Assembly (NCBI RefSeq): GCF_017654505.1
Contig: NC_054543.1
Location: forward strand, 30,335,025 to 30,399,024
DNA: 64,000 bases
Direction: 5' to 3'
From: Polyodon spathula
Lineage: Eukaryota > Chordata > Actinopteri > Acipenseriformes > Polyodontidae
Below the pieces are notes generated by a model. That model ran no database searches. It saw nothing but the letters and a program-made list of their open reading frames with translations, and was not told the DNA's origin. Of the stretch, positions 13,033 to 42,620 are shown piece by piece (the stretch's first letter is position 1; each line of letters opens with the position of its first letter). The position numbers were made by a program, and so were the translations under genes.

Positions 13033-14529
13033 TCAATGAGGGCCCAGTTGCACTCAACAAAGCTAGTTTTGTTCTTTGACATTTTCATAGCACAATCTGT
13101 TGTTAAATTGTGGAAGCTAAACATTTTTATTAACAATTGCTATACATGTATAATACACACTTTACATATGTTATATGGTTGCTAGATACAGCCATTTATT
13201 TGTAAGCTTATGCTACATGATGCAAATTCTTGCATACAGAAATATACAGTACATGTTTAACAACTTTCATACACACAAAGAAAGAGTCAAAACACATGGT
13301 TTACACCAGTGCATCTCTAAGTCAGATGAGATGAGCTCACAAGAGCCCACAGCATTAGTCATAGTTTCACATGCCTAGTACACACACTGGACATGACAAC
13401 TAGCCAGCCAAAGCGTAATTGGGAGTAACCACAGGAAAAATAAACTATGCCAGTGCTCATGTGAAGATACTGGGCACAGTAAGGTATGCTTAAGTTTTTT
13501 TACAGTTATATTTACTAGGTTAGCACTAATCTTGGACTACTTATGCTACCTTAGGTAAGATAGTCTGTGAAAATAAATAAATGTAAAACTTAATCTCAAA
13601 TCAACAATATATTATGTAGTCAACAATAATTGCATAACGGAAGAAACTCACATGCCTCCCAAAATAACCTCAGTTAATGTTAACCACTGACACAATTTCA
13701 TCTGTGTCAGTTTAAACTCACTGTAAAAACATTTTACAAAGAAAAGTAACATATTTTACTAGTCTTTTTGAAGAGTTTCTATCTTTCTTAAAGATTGTGT
13801 CAGGAAATCAGTTTAATAAACCGATTCTTTTTGATTAATCTCATTACATATTAAGGAGATTTGTTTTGGGGAAAAGGATAAGTTTTCATCCACCTTTTAG
13901 CAAATAATTAATTAAAAAAAAAAAAAAAAAAAAAAGACACAAGTTGGAGCTTCTGAGCATTTACCCCAATCTCTATACAGTTCCTTGGTTATGTGAGTTG
14001 TAAGATGGGCAAATGTTTTATATGATTCAGGAGATCAAGAGTGTTGATATCTAATAGCAGCTTCCTTGGAGAAAGGCTGTCCATGTCCATTACATCAACT
14101 GCAGAAAAACAAACATCATTAAAGATTTAGGTGCCAGTTAAAAGCTGGTAGCCACGATCCGTATCTCATTTGTAGTTTCACCATTTACCAATCAGCCACA
14201 ACTTAAGCAGACTAAAATGTTTTTAGGAATATCCACACCAAGTTTCATCATGATCTGTGGTTCCTAAGAAAGAAATACAAATATAAATAGACATAGAAAC
14301 AAGACTCCTCCTCCTGGCTATCCACTCATAAGGAGCTTGGGCCTTGACCTTGGAAAACTTTATAATTTAGCAAAGGGACGTTATAGGCTAATGTGAAATC
14401 TAATCAGCAACCAACACAACCAAGCCAAAACCAGCTTTTTATGGTTTGTGCACTTTGTACCAGTTCAATCTATTAAAAATGATAGTAAAGAGCATTACAA
14501 TAATAGAAACGTGTGTGTCTGTGCCGTAC
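11840..14529 (-). other. ATG9A 3' flank or 3' UTR
   Basis: The region downstream of the ATG9A stop holds no recognisable exon. AATAAA on the minus strand occurs at several places, including around 11844 and 13125; the first is followed by GT-rich sequence and could be a poly(A) site. The stretch also holds a (TA)n array at 12973-13030 and an A-run at about 13914-13935. Where the transcript ends cannot be settled from sequence alone. Confidence 0.35.
12973..13030. repeat. (TA)n microsatellite
   Basis: About 58 bp of pure TA, downstream of ATG9A. Confidence 0.95.
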
Positions 14530-29297
<14,768 letters not shown>

Positions 29298-29345
29298 TTT
29301 ACTCTATCCTTCTGCATCAGGTGTCAGAAAACACTCGTCAGGTAC
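29298..29345 (-). other. atg9a: ATG9A 5' UTR part of the start-codon exon
   Basis: Upstream of the ATG on the minus strand is a short leader, preceded by the acceptor CTTTCCTATCACAG at 29346-29359. The start-codon exon is therefore internal, and at least one non-coding exon lies further upstream. Confidence 0.7.
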
Positions 29346-30665
29346 CTGTGATAGGAAAGACATAAATCAGGCATAAGGGGGCAATGTACATATTCTGCAG
29401 CAGGTAGTAGAAAATGTTTATCCAAAAAAAAAAAATTCCTAACCAAGTTTTGATCTATTTTATTAATTATTTCCCCCACCTTTTTTCTACTCAATATGAA
29501 ATGTCCAATTCAAATGTTGACTGATGCAACCCACTTTCCAATCAGCTCACCTTGACTCCTACTGTCAAGACATTTGCGTCCTTTCACCCTCGGTTTGAAC
29601 CTTGTAGGACAAGTGAAGTCCACCTTAGCTAGTCCCTGAATGGTCTTGTCCCGCACCTGACCAGCAGGGGCGCTAAAGTGTAATTAGGTGAACAATCCCC
29701 AGAAAAACAAACAAACAAAAATGTGAATTATCATGAGAACTGTGCCCAGCATGTTTTTCCAATAAACAGGAATATAACTAAATTTGTACTTGCAGTTTAC
29801 ATGTCAATTATTTGACTGTAAAGCAAAAATGACAGCTACGGCTAAGAAAAATATCACTGCTAACTCGATCTTAAAAAACTGAAGATGAGAGCAAAATAAC
29901 TATTTTGTAGATCTCGACTGCTACGAATGTTGACAACGGCACAAATTGCGTTACGACAACTTTGGAAAGCTTGATTTGATTTGACAACAGCTGAGCACAA
30001 CCTAGTGCTACGCTGTGGCAAAATACTGAAACTGTACAGGATATAAATACTTTCTAGTTTAGTATCTAACTCTGTCATAAAGAATAATAATAACAGATTA
30101 ACACTTCCTGTTCGGGATTAGAAGCTTGAATTAACCAGTTATTGACGTACTGAATCAATTATACATCTTAAACCACTATGCAACCGCGCAGGACCCGACC
30201 CGGTGGTACACAAACAATATCAACGTATACTACTTCTCACTGCCCAAACACTAGTAGTGCAATACTAATAACACAATATGGTAAACATTGCAAAGCCCCG
30301 GTTACTCAGTCCCTTAAACTTCCGATTGGCTCAATTTGTAAACCGCCCACAGTAATACTGTAGTAAAGAACAGGCGTTTGAAAAAAAAAAAAAAAAAACA
30401 TACGTTGTGGAATAAAATGCAACGCACATTTCGTTGTCTGTTTTTATCTGTGGATTGAAACAACACCTGTTACTAAGGACAAGGAAAAACAATACAGACT
30501 GCCAAAATCGACATAAGGTCTCATCAAGGCCCTCGTATTTATAGAGCATAACTACGAAGCATTTGCAGTTTCTGTATGGAAGTGTGTTTCCATTTAAACA
30601 CACTGACGAGTCTTACAGTAATGTAACGATAGATAATTTGGCAGGCTTGGCTTGACTCGCCTTAC

Positions 30666-30730
30666 CTCCATTCCTGTCACTTTGCACACAGTATGTCGCC
30701 CAGCCCGTGTTCTTTCTCTTTCCCAAACGC
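30666..30730 (-). promoter_or_regulatory. atg9a: Possible ATG9A non-coding first exon and promoter side
   Basis: On the minus strand a segment ends GGAATGGAG followed by the strong donor GTAAGG, the only good donor I see just upstream of the start-codon exon. It would supply the 5' UTR exon required by the acceptor at 29346. The transcription start is not defined by sequence; the upper boundary is a guess. Confidence 0.4.
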
Positions 30731-30857
30731 TTCTGGAAAAGGAAAACAAGCATGTATCCAGAATACATGATTGTACAAATTTTCAGTGCACGTTAATCAC
30801 GCATATAAATAACATAACAACCTTATAGTATTATGTTAGTATCTGTCTAGTTTACAG

Positions 30858-30859
<2 letters not shown>

Positions 30860-30922
<63 letters not shown>

Positions 30923-30950
30923 ATATATATATATGTATATATAATATATA
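30860..30950. repeat. (TA)n microsatellite
   Basis: About 60 bp of TA plus imperfect flanks, just upstream of the putative ATG9A first exon. Confidence 0.9.
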
Positions 30951-30999
30951 TTATTATAACTTTCTACAAAAAGTGTACTATTATTGGTTGCTTTATACT

Positions 31000-32507
31000 C
31001 AATTATCGGTTTTAAACGCAGTTCTTATAATAATATATTATGCATACCCCATTATTGTCTATCTTTCTTAAAAAAACAACACAATACAAGAGTCCATCGA
31101 GGAGTATGTACTTGTATACTGGCTGCACTGTTTTCAACAAAAATACGCATAAAACAACAATGAAATTACATTGCGATTTTAAAAAGCCCTTTTGATAATA
31201 CTCACGTTTTCAAACCCGTTACTTCATGAGTATTTACGAGAACTGTTGTGTGTGGTAATCCCACCGAGGCTAAATATCCTTTTGATTTTTTTGTTTTGTT
31301 TTGTTTTGTTTTATTCTTAAAATCAGACAGTCAGTTTTGGTTCCATTTCATAATACCTCAGGACCTTGACAGCCACTGCTGTGATAGGCAACCCGAAATA
31401 CCAATCAGAGTGCGAGTCTTGACAAAGGTTGCCAATCAGATTTCACAGAGGGTTGGATTTGTATAAAGGCACAGCGAGTGCAGACAGCAGAGCGCAGCGA
31501 AGGACTTGAGCAATAGAGCACATGCCGTGTTTATTTCCAGACAGATGTTATGATGAGTCCTGTGCAAGGCCATAATCTCAAGCCCTGTATCGTTCAGTCT
31601 CTTTGCAACGGTCGAGGGTCTAAAAATAACGATGGGAGTCTATTGATAAACGTATTTTCATACTTATACTAAAAGTTCTACTCGTATAATCTGCCAGTAT
31701 TTTTTTTTTTATCGTGATAAAACTTCTGTACTCGACTCGCGCAATGCGGATGGGATTTATGTGTGCAAATTAGGTCTGATTGCGTAGGCCTGTAGTGTAG
31801 ACCAATCCGTGAGCAGTATTCTGTAAATAATAAAGTGTCCTGTCTGTTGTCATTGACCAGTGCTGGTGCAGTGCTGTATGCATAACAGATCTGTTTCAAA
31901 AGAAGGATAACAGTATTTTACAGCCATCAGGGTGGAAACTTATAAAAACTATTTTTTAAAAATGGCTTAGATTAGATGGTGAATGTCACAACATTGTCAA
32001 GTTTAATATACAGTTCTGGTCCGTGGACTTCACTGACATTCCCGCATCCTACACGAGTGATATCCATGTAGGTCGGTTTACTGAGGAGAGACAGTTAGAA
32101 TTAAGCAAAAAAAGTGTGCCAGGCGAGCACAGAGTTTACTTGAGGATGAAAAAAAACATGCATCAACATCACGATCTCCAAGAAAAAACTGCGGTGCAGA
32201 GGTCTACCCTTCGGAGTCGGCCCCTATCTCCAGCGCTTCCAGCAGTGTGTATAATTGTAAAAAAAAAAAAAAAGAAAAACTAAATGAATCGGTGAACGGT
32301 AAAAAAAAAAAAAAAAAAATCTATTTCTTTTGGAAATTATTGTATTGCGGTATTGCATTTGTGCACATAATACCAATAATTGTTATCTTGTTAACAGCGC
32401 TTTGTGATGGTGGTCCACTATGAAAAATGCTATATAAAAATAAGTATTGTTATATTATTACTTAAAAAAGAAAGTATTTCTTTTATATTCCTTTCTTTAT
32501 ATACACG

Positions 32508-32560
<53 letters not shown>

Positions 32561-33010
32561 GATATATATATATATATTAAATTTTAAATTAAAGCTTAAA
32601 ATTAGCCTTGTAGTTTATGACCTATCTGTTAATTTTGTTAATTTTACAGTGTTCATTTTTCTGTGGTATATTCATTTTGGATTATTATTATATAGCATTA
32701 TAAATTTGAATTAATGTCAACCAGCTTTTAAAATAACCTATTTATGAATGAGTTGCTGAGTTAACAGACAAGAGCTGTATGTCTTTTTATTACTGGAATA
32801 AAAAACACAAGCACTAGTGGAATACAATATTATATATTATTCTATAAATGTCAGCTTTTTATATTAAATCTTCACCACTTATCTAAATAATAATAGTAAT
32901 ACATTATAACAAATTTTAATGAGAGTAAAAAAAAAAAAACATCAAAGTAACCAATGAAATGCGCTGGCTGCCTGCTTATTTTGAACACCATGGGATTATG
33001 TTTTTGCTTT
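31000..33010. other. ATG9A-ANKZF1 interval, 5' exons of ANKZF1 not found
   Basis: This is where the shared promoter and first ANKZF1 exons would be expected. I see CpG-containing sequence around 31360-31520 and 32030-32230, a (GTTTT)n run at 31290, A-runs and a TA array, but no N-terminal ANKZF1 exon. Confidence 0.4.
32511..32577. repeat. (TA)n microsatellite
   Basis: Imperfect TA array of about 65 bp in the ATG9A-ANKZF1 interval. Confidence 0.9.
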
Positions 33011-33018
33011 TGTTGCAG

Positions 33019-33930
33019 GGAAGTTAGTGCAGGCTGCTGAACTGAAAAACAATGAGAGCATCTTGGTGTATCTCAAGGAGAAGGACTGTGTTGCCATGCA
33101 ATATGCTACAAGAAGTATGTGTGAATCCCCTCACAAGGGCCCAAGGCATCCCCAGTCCTCAGAAGTACAGCATGTTGTTGATTCCCCTGGGGGTCACATT
33201 ATATTTATAAACATATGCTTTTGTTGTATATACAACACAAACTCATTCATCTTTTTTTTTTTTTTTTTTAATTATTTCAGAGATACCTACCCCAAGGCAC
33301 ATAAGGTATTGTATGAGGACATAAGAAGGAAGAGACTGATCATGAGGTATTCCGGCTTACAAAACTCATTCACTTTTTTAAGCTGTTTGTGAAGAAACAC
33401 GAAGGAGTGGAACTTTTAAATTACAAGTTAGTGAAGCCTCACATTATGAACACATTTGTGAACTAAATAAGCTTTCTCTGTTTTGGTCCTAGAGCTAACA
33501 CGCTGCCCATTCTTATGTTTTACAGGAGTTTTTTATTGAAGCATTGGCTGCAGAGAGATTTTCCACGGCTAAGTTTTCATCTACCACCACAAAAAAACAT
33601 AAGCCAGCTTGTATTTCCTGAGACATTATCAACAGGGACAGTAGTCAGCAGATTTAGAGTATTCTACTTAATTGACTGAGGAAGTAACAACTGAGATCAT
33701 TGAAGAAGATGCACCTGCCTCTGCATCGAAAAACTGAAGCAACATCACCTGTTGGTCAGGGTTGGAAAATGGACAACAATGACCTGTGGGTGGTTTGGCT
33801 GACAGTGGACCCGCCCAGAGAGTGTTATCCTGGTCATCAGTTGCAGATGAGACAGGAAGGTGTTTGTGTCAGTCTTGTGGCTTGTCTTGTACAGATGTCT
33901 GTAAATCAGTCTGATGATAATTTCCTTTCA
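33019..33930 (+). other. Coding-like segments of unknown origin
   Basis: After the acceptor-like TTTTGTTGCAG the frame starts GKLVQAAELKNNESILVYLK, and at 33281 another reads RDTYPKAHKVLYEDIRRKR after TTATTTCAG. Later frames (33400-33660, 33700-33942) are also protein-like. Blocks are interrupted by stops. I do not recognise the family; a repeat-borne gene or old pseudogene is possible. Confidence 0.3.
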
Positions 33931-33949
33931 GGTTCAGTGTAAATATGTA

Positions 33950-35900
33950 TATGTTCATTTTGTTTATCATCCTGTTTTGTTTGGTTTTTTTTTATGTTTT
34001 GTTGCTTTGCACTAAGTGTTAAAAATAAAAGTTTACATTTTTGTGCACCGACATGAGCTTCCGTGTCGACCACTTCTTGCACCATTCCACATCAGGTATT
34101 TGATTTATTCATATTATGTACTCACACACTCCTAATTACTGGCTGAGGTGCCATCCCTGAAAGATAATAAAATTTGACCTGACTGGCTCCTGGGGCAGTT
34201 TCAGTGGCCACCTCTTCAGTCTGCAAGAAATTGATGGGTACAGTAATTGCATCTACATAAGAGTATTTGATGTAGTTTCCATGTACCAAGTTTTAGCCAA
34301 ATAACTTAAATACTAGCGGAGTTATGTAACTATAAAATATGACAAAAATAATTGTTTTTAGCAAAATTGCGTTTTTCATGTTTCTATAGATTAGTGTCTA
34401 GTGGGTCTATTGACTTGATACTTACAGGATTTGTAGTCAGTACACATGTCTATCATTCCACCAAATTTCAGCCCTGGGAACCAAAAACTTTGTGAGTTAG
34501 TGAGACCAAACATAGCAGGAGTCACCAAAAAGGCACTTTTTCACCCTACCATACATACTTTGACCTCGTAAAAAAACGGGCACGAATCTGAAGTAGAACT
34601 TTTGACACAAGCTCTGGCATAATATTGAGTATCCAAAAATGTATAGAAAATTTAGACCCCAGACCACTGCTACAAAACTCATGTTATATGCATATCTTTT
34701 TTACTTCAGATTGTGGTCTATATGTTTGAGGACATTGTAAAAGTAAATAATTAAGGAAAATACAACGTGAATATGTTTCACTTGTATTTTTTTGTTTTGT
34801 TTTGTTTTTGTATACATTCTTATAAGTTATCAGTAAACGGTTTAGCAGTAAAATCTGAACTGCATGCACAAAGATCTTAAAGCTTTTGAACAGTAAGGCT
34901 ATGGAGGTAGCTGGTGTTTCTGTGTTGCATTCTGGCAGGATCGATATTTTGCATACCCATGATGCACTGCTGTTATTAGCTTTATAATATTTTATTGTTT
35001 CTTTTTAAACTCGCATTCCGTTGTAAAAGTCAATCCCAAATCCATATAGAAATCATTTTGAATTGCAGCCTCGTTTGCTTTACTACGTGAATGTAACACA
35101 CCATCACCTGGTAAGGTAAGATTATTGTCTGGTTTCTGACTTCGGGAAAACTTTGGTATACTCTAGTTTCTTTGCAGATCGTATAAATCTTTCGCCTTTT
35201 ACTAAAGATTTCCGTGGAAGGGAACTTTTTTGAGTTTGAACTAATTTTTTGATGCCCTGTTTCAGCGGGGTTTTCCTGAGTTGTGAAATAGTAAAGTTCC
35301 TTGTGTAGTATTAATATGTTATAGACATGCTAATTATTATTTTTTTTTTATTATAGGGTCCAGTAACCTTTCTCAAGAAGAAACTCAACGTTACACCCGT
35401 GCATGTACCCAGTTTTTAAGAAATCGCTTCACCATTCATGCAATTAGTGATGGTGGGAGGGAAGAAAAGCTTCTGAATCATTTTGTTCAGAAAATTCACT
35501 GAGCCAAAGCAGATGAAACGCTTCATGCTCTTTACTGCCATCTCTTGGTAGATCTGCACAACTCAGTAAATGGTGTGATAAGCAGGATATTTTGTTTCAT
35601 GCTCGCACTCAGTGGCACATGTAGTGTAGCTGTAGCCCCCCCACAGAAAAAGTCTAACATTTGTATGAAGGGATGAACCCCCAGGAGTAATTTTAGGGTG
35701 GATGTGATATTATGCAGTGATAACTTTGAGAAATATGGATGCTTTTCTAAATCATGTAAAATTGCCATCACAAATTTCTTGAAAAAGTCAAAATAACGAC
35801 TCTCCTTTAACATGTGTATAATTATACATTGTTAGAATCATAGTGTGATATGACAGAAACTTTACTTGGCCCTGTTCAGAACATTGTTATTGAAGGTGGA
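33950..35900. other. No gene seen
   Basis: AT-rich, with short frames only and no supported exon. Confidence 0.4.
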
Positions 35901-35919
35901 TTCAAGGACAGCCTCTTTG

Positions 35920-36305
35920 CTTGCATGGTCACTTCAGAGGGAGTTCTAGTCAAGGGTTAAATTGGCGCGTCCACACTGGCGTCCCGCCTCTTCAGGATTC
36001 CATTCCCCTTGCACAGGTCACAACTGTGCCACCTCTTTTAAAATACCAGTTTCCTCTGGTTGCAGTCCGAGAAGGCCTATTCTCCTCACATGAAGAAGAA
36101 AATAATCTACTTTACTTCATGTAGCACATGCTTCAGAAGAATACTCTTATGCAGTGGTGTGGTCTCAGACACTGACATTGCAGTTCTCTGTGTACATGTT
36201 ATTCACAAGTTGGAAGCAGCTCAAAAGCTTTGGTTTCGTCCTGGTGTGAAGGATAAAGCCAGGTTTACACCAACCCTCTTTGGTACTGAAAATCATTGTT
36301 TATAA
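35920..36305 (+). mobile_element. Fragment of a repeat-borne ORF with a DTDIAVL motif
   Basis: Two frames read SSHEEENNLLYFM and then VVSDTDIAVLCVHVIHKLEA and KLWFRPGVKDKARFTPT. This order (HEExxx, then DTDxxVL, then LW...G...R) recurs in repeat-encoded proteins of fish and invertebrates. Stops interrupt it. Function unknown. Confidence 0.35.
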
Positions 36306-36309
36306 TTCC

Positions 36310-38236
<1,927 letters not shown>

Positions 38237-38576
38237 TAAAATAGATTATTTCCATCATCCAAACTTTAATACTATTAGAAACTAGAAATGGCTGTTTTCT
38301 TCATCAAGGTCATGTTTTGTCCACTTGATTTAATGACTTCCAGTTTGTTTTTACTCAATATGCATCCCTGCTGCAGGTAGTACTGGAGCTTGTCTGTCTG
38401 GTATAAAAGCACGGCGGCTTCGGGGGATTTAAGTTTAAGGGATATAAACAAATGAGATGATCAACAAGGTTGTAAACCAGCTGCAGCACAGGTTAATAGC
38501 AATAATTCATTTTGCAGTAACTGTTTGGATGGTGTCTCCTCTTTTGAGAGTGAAAAGGGTTTTCTTGTGTCTTCAG

Positions 38577-40843
38577 ATCGGACACTACAAGCTGGATTGG
38601 CACCAGTTTATCCTGAGACAGGGGCTTCTGGGGTGGATGGCAGCTGACGACACAGAGGAGTTTGAGACGAGGACAGGCGCAGGTATAAGCTGTAAGAACT
38701 AGAAACTGGGACCAGACACAACACAGTTCTATTAGTGGTGATATCTGGCAGATAGAGTTGGTTAAGCGCCAAGAGTTTTGTTAATGTCTGTGGATAACTT
38801 ATGAAGCCTTCAACTAGTACCAGTGCTAACCCTGACTAAAAAAAAAAAGGGGTTATTTTTATGCAAAAATATGATTCTAACTTACTTCGCCAGTATTCCA
38901 GGTTCAATATTATGTGTCCCCCATATGCTGTAATAGCACCACAAATGGGTTTTTCTCTATAATGACAGTAAATGCATGTTTTAGCTTTCCAGGTGAACTA
39001 TCCAGCATCTCTGGTTCGGACTCTGGTGACGATATTTGCGACAGTGACTGGGGTTACCGCGGTGATGGTGATAGCACCTCCGCTGGGACAGACAGTCCTC
39101 CAGAGGCCCACAACAGATGCCTTATTCCTTCAATATTTCATGTTAACACTGACAATAACATTGGAATCTTGTTGCTCACCTGGCATTGCTTATGTTTTTT
39201 GTTTTAATAAAACTAACAGGTTATTTTTTAAAGAAATAGGGGCTATCTATTTATTAAGAGTAGTTAGTATTGTAACAAGTGTGATGCGCCTGCCTGCGGG
39301 AACTGAGTTGGCTACAGTATTTACTTGACTTGTATAGGAAGGTAGACCATTCTGAAGCATTTTCAATCTCTGTCCAGTCTTTTCTTCTGTTGAACTTGGT
39401 GTGCTCAGTCAGCTTTCAGTGTGTGTGTCAGTGTCAGTCAGAAGGAAGGAACTCAGACACTTTACCCTCTCTTGCAGATGGAAAACGAGACTTGCAGCCT
39501 CTCTCCAGAATCTCAGTAACAAGGCTGTGTGGGTCATCCTGATGACCTGAGGAGGGCACTTTGCTGGCGCAGTTTTCCAAGGGTAAGATGATGGGGGTTT
39601 TGTCTTCTAGGACCCCTTAAAAAATGAATTATCACTGTCTTTTTAATGTCTCAAAAGAGGAGCATTTTTTAGCTTTATAGGGTGAATGAAACTGCAGCCA
39701 TGACACTTTTAAAATGTTTCTTTGCTTTAAAGGGGTGCATTCCAGCGAAGGAGCTCTACACTAATGTGGAGGCTGAATTCTGCAGTGTAAGAGGTCTTGA
39801 TGGCTCCCTTTCTGTTTTTGCAGGAGGGAAGTTCTGCAGCACAAGACTTTCTGGTACATCGTGCAAGCGAAGCGTGACAGCACAGGGGCTCCTGGATGGG
39901 CAGAACCGCAGCCACGTGCCCAATTCCACCACCGCTGCCCTGCGCAGGTACGAGGCTACTCTGGTTAAGGTGGGAACTCTTTCATACTGTTTGTTTTAGC
40001 TTTCCTATAGGAGTGTTAACCAAGGTTTTAAAATCAATTTTCTTACCTCTTATTAAAAATATTTTCACTGGTCACTCTTTGTTCCTTTGGTTGTCTTTTA
40101 TACTTCAGTTTGGATTATGCAGGTATTTCAAATATGATCTTACAGATGAAAAGTTGCAAACACACTTTAAAATACAGATGCTTTAATTGCACTAATAGAC
40201 ATGTGTGTTAAGTGAATGCAGTAAATTGTAACTGCATGTAGTCAATGTAGATTCAAAGTTGCTGTTTCTTCCTGGTACTTTTGTAGAAGCTGAGACCTAG
40301 TTGACCTACAGCAAAGGTACCAGGATACATCAGTTTATCTAATGTGTTGTATTTTCAATATTTATAAATCCTGAATTTATCTTAAAAAAAAGTTTAAGTG
40401 CTAAACGTTTAAAATTTTTCCTAAATGTTTAACCACAATCAAAAATATGTTAATTAAATATAGATGGCAAGTTATCGAGTCTACAGTAGCAGGGAAAAGT
40501 AACACACATTAATATTGTAGCACACAGTAAAATAAAGGAACGGCACTCTCACAGAGAGTTTCTCAAGTTAGTTACAAAGATTTGTAATAGGTTAAAGATT
40601 AACCTGATAAAAGCGTTTAAGCTGAATGTTTAAAAGTTTATGAAATGGAAATGATCATCCCTAGTGTGGACCTTGTGTTAAAACAGTGGTGGGTTTGTTA
40701 TGACATGGTATTCAGTCCTGCACTCCTCCCTATGTGTGTCGCAGGGTATTCAGGACCTGCTGGAGAGCTGGTCGGAGCACCTGAAGGGAGCCAGCGCCAT
40801 CTTCATGCAGGTCGCCAGCTATAACCATGCCATGTTCATCGGG
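38577..40843 (+). pseudogene. ankzf1: ANKZF1 remnant (peptidyl-tRNA hydrolase, Vms1 family), broken
   Basis: ANKZF1 releases nascent chains from stalled ribosomes. Five exon-like blocks match it in order. 38577-38682 gives HYKLDWHQFILRQ (end of the zinc finger). From 38993, ELSSISGSDSGDD. 39478-39582 gives ASLQNLSNKAVWVILMT, a TGA stop at 39548-39550, then GGHFAGAVFQG. 39824-39969 gives REVLQHKTFWYIVQAKR, then a frame change near 39870 to TAQGLLDGQ and LRRYEATLVK, where LRRYNEATL is usual. 40745-40843 gives IQDLLESWSEHLKGASAIFM. Splice sites and phases between blocks are largely kept, so this is a decayed genomic copy, not a retrocopy. The ankyrin and C-terminal exons and the 5' exons were not found. 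The gene lies head-to-head with ATG9A, its usual vertebrate neighbour. Two sequencing errors could mimic the damage, but missing residues and missing exons argue for real decay. Confidence 0.8.
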
Positions 40844-41040
40844 GTAAGGCTGCTCTACTGGACAGGAGTGACCCGTTCCTGCGCACTCTGCCATTCCCCA
40901 CCTGTCGTGCCACCTTCCAAGGTCCTCACCACACAGTGTACAACATATACAACAATATAATAAATAGCTTACCTGGAGTGCTTTGACATTCCAGAAATAA
41001 AAGGTGCTATAATATAAATGTAACATTATACTGTGTACAT

Positions 41041-41665
41041 ACGAACATAAGAAAGGTTACAAATGAGAGGAGGCCATTTGGCCCATCTTCCTCATTTGGT
41101 TGTTAGTAGCTTATTGATTCCAGAATCTCATCAAGCAGGAAGGATCCCAGGGTGTCAGCTTCAACAACATTACTGGGGAGTTGGTTCCAGACTCCCACAA
41201 TTCTCTGTGAAAAAATTTTCTGTTCTGAATGCCCCTTTATCTAAATCTCCATTTGTGACTCCTGATGCTTATTTCTTTTTTTCAGGTTGGAAAAGTCCTC
41301 TGGGTCGAAATTGTCAATACCTTTTAGAATTCTGAATGCTTGAATCAGATCGCCTTGTAGTCTTCTTTGTTCAAGACTGAATGGATTAAATTATTTTACC
41401 TGTATGCACGTGGTATGCCTTTTAAACCAGGAATAATTCTGGTCACTCTTCTTTGCACTCTTTCTAAAGCAGCGATATCCTTTTTATAGCAAGGTGACCA
41501 GAACTGAACACAATATCCTGGATGAGGTCTTACTAATGTATTGTAAAGTTTTAACATTACTTCCCTTGATTTAAATTCAACACTTTTCACTATATAGCCG
41601 AGCATTTTGTTGGCCTTTTTTATAGCTTCCCCACATTGTCTAGATGATTTCCATTACATGAGAGT
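41041..41665 (-). mobile_element. CR1-like LINE 3' end
   Basis: The minus strand encodes an RT C-terminal fragment (41396-41605, MLKLYNTLVRPHPGYCVQFW and DIAALERVQRRVTRIIPG), followed by the decayed tail that finishes at AGGCCATTTGGCC near 41068-41090. The plus-strand text (gttgttagtagcttattgat, ggagttggttccagactccc) matches a repeat I recall from basal ray-finned fish and coelacanth. It lies just 3' of the last ANKZF1 block. Confidence 0.7.
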
Positions 41666-42109
41666 AGATGTTAAAACGTCATGCTAATTTGAACTCGGCT
41701 TTCACCAAGATAAGCACCAACTAAGACAAAACTTTACAGTAAACTAATGTGATCCATCTGCATCTCCATCCATTTGTGTTGCTTTCCATCTGATGATGTA
41801 GATATCCTTCTGTCTGATGTTGATGGCTGAAGTGTAATGCTGGCTCCAGGGATCAGCTTATTTTGCCTCCCCAGCGCATCAGCACACACAACGGCTGCGA
41901 TGATGGCTCCAGGGATCAACCACAGTGCGGTCTCCCCAGCGCATCAGCATGACAGCTGTCTGGATGGAGCTAAGTAGGGTACATCTCTGGGCATCTTTTA
42001 TCCTCGGTGTTTCGTCGACTAGCCCACAACACCTCAAGAGGGCTTGACTGTGATTCTGGCATCCCAGCATCACCCTCCTCCGTCCCCCACTCAACTCAGC
42101 CCCGCTTAC

Positions 42110-42620
42110 TTACCCGTACATCAGCATTGCTTTCTTTCTATTGGGCTTGAATCCCCAGCCAGAATCTTTCCATCTCAACCACAGCCAGTTGCTGCCACTT
42201 TCTACTGCTTCAGATAAGTCCTTCACTGAGTGATGTAACTCTTGGCCACTGAATCCAACATCTCTGAGAAACTGGATTGTAGAGCGTGCCACAAATCCTC
42301 GACAACCCACCTCCACTGGGTAAAACCAGACTCTCCATCCTTGTTGTTCTGCTTCAGCAGCTAGTTGAGCATACTGAAGTTTCTTCCTGTCATACGCCTC
42401 ATTCACAGCATCCTCCCATGGCACTGTTAACTCTACCATATGAGCAAGGTGTGCTGATCCAGACCACAACACAATGTCTGGTCGAAGGTTAGTGGTGGCA
42501 ATCTCAGGTGGAAAAACAAGCCATTGACCAACATCTGCCAGCATTTTCCAGTCTCTAGCAGCTTCCAGTTGTCTTGGACGAGCTTTGTTTTTAACACCTT
42601 TTCTTGGTGGTTGCTCTCCT
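42110..42620 (-). mobile_element. LINE-type C-terminal ORF with restriction-like endonuclease look
   Basis: A 144-codon frame (42110-42544) reads FPPEIATTNLRPDIVLWSGS, VELTVPWEDAVNEAYDRKK and VEVGCRGFVARSTIQFLRD. Its RPDIVLW...VELTVPWE spacing resembles the PD-(D/E)xK endonuclease domain at the end of some site-specific LINEs; I give this family assignment with reserve. The frame continues upstream to about 42620 with GEQPPRKGVKNK. No RT is seen next to it. Confidence 0.5.
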
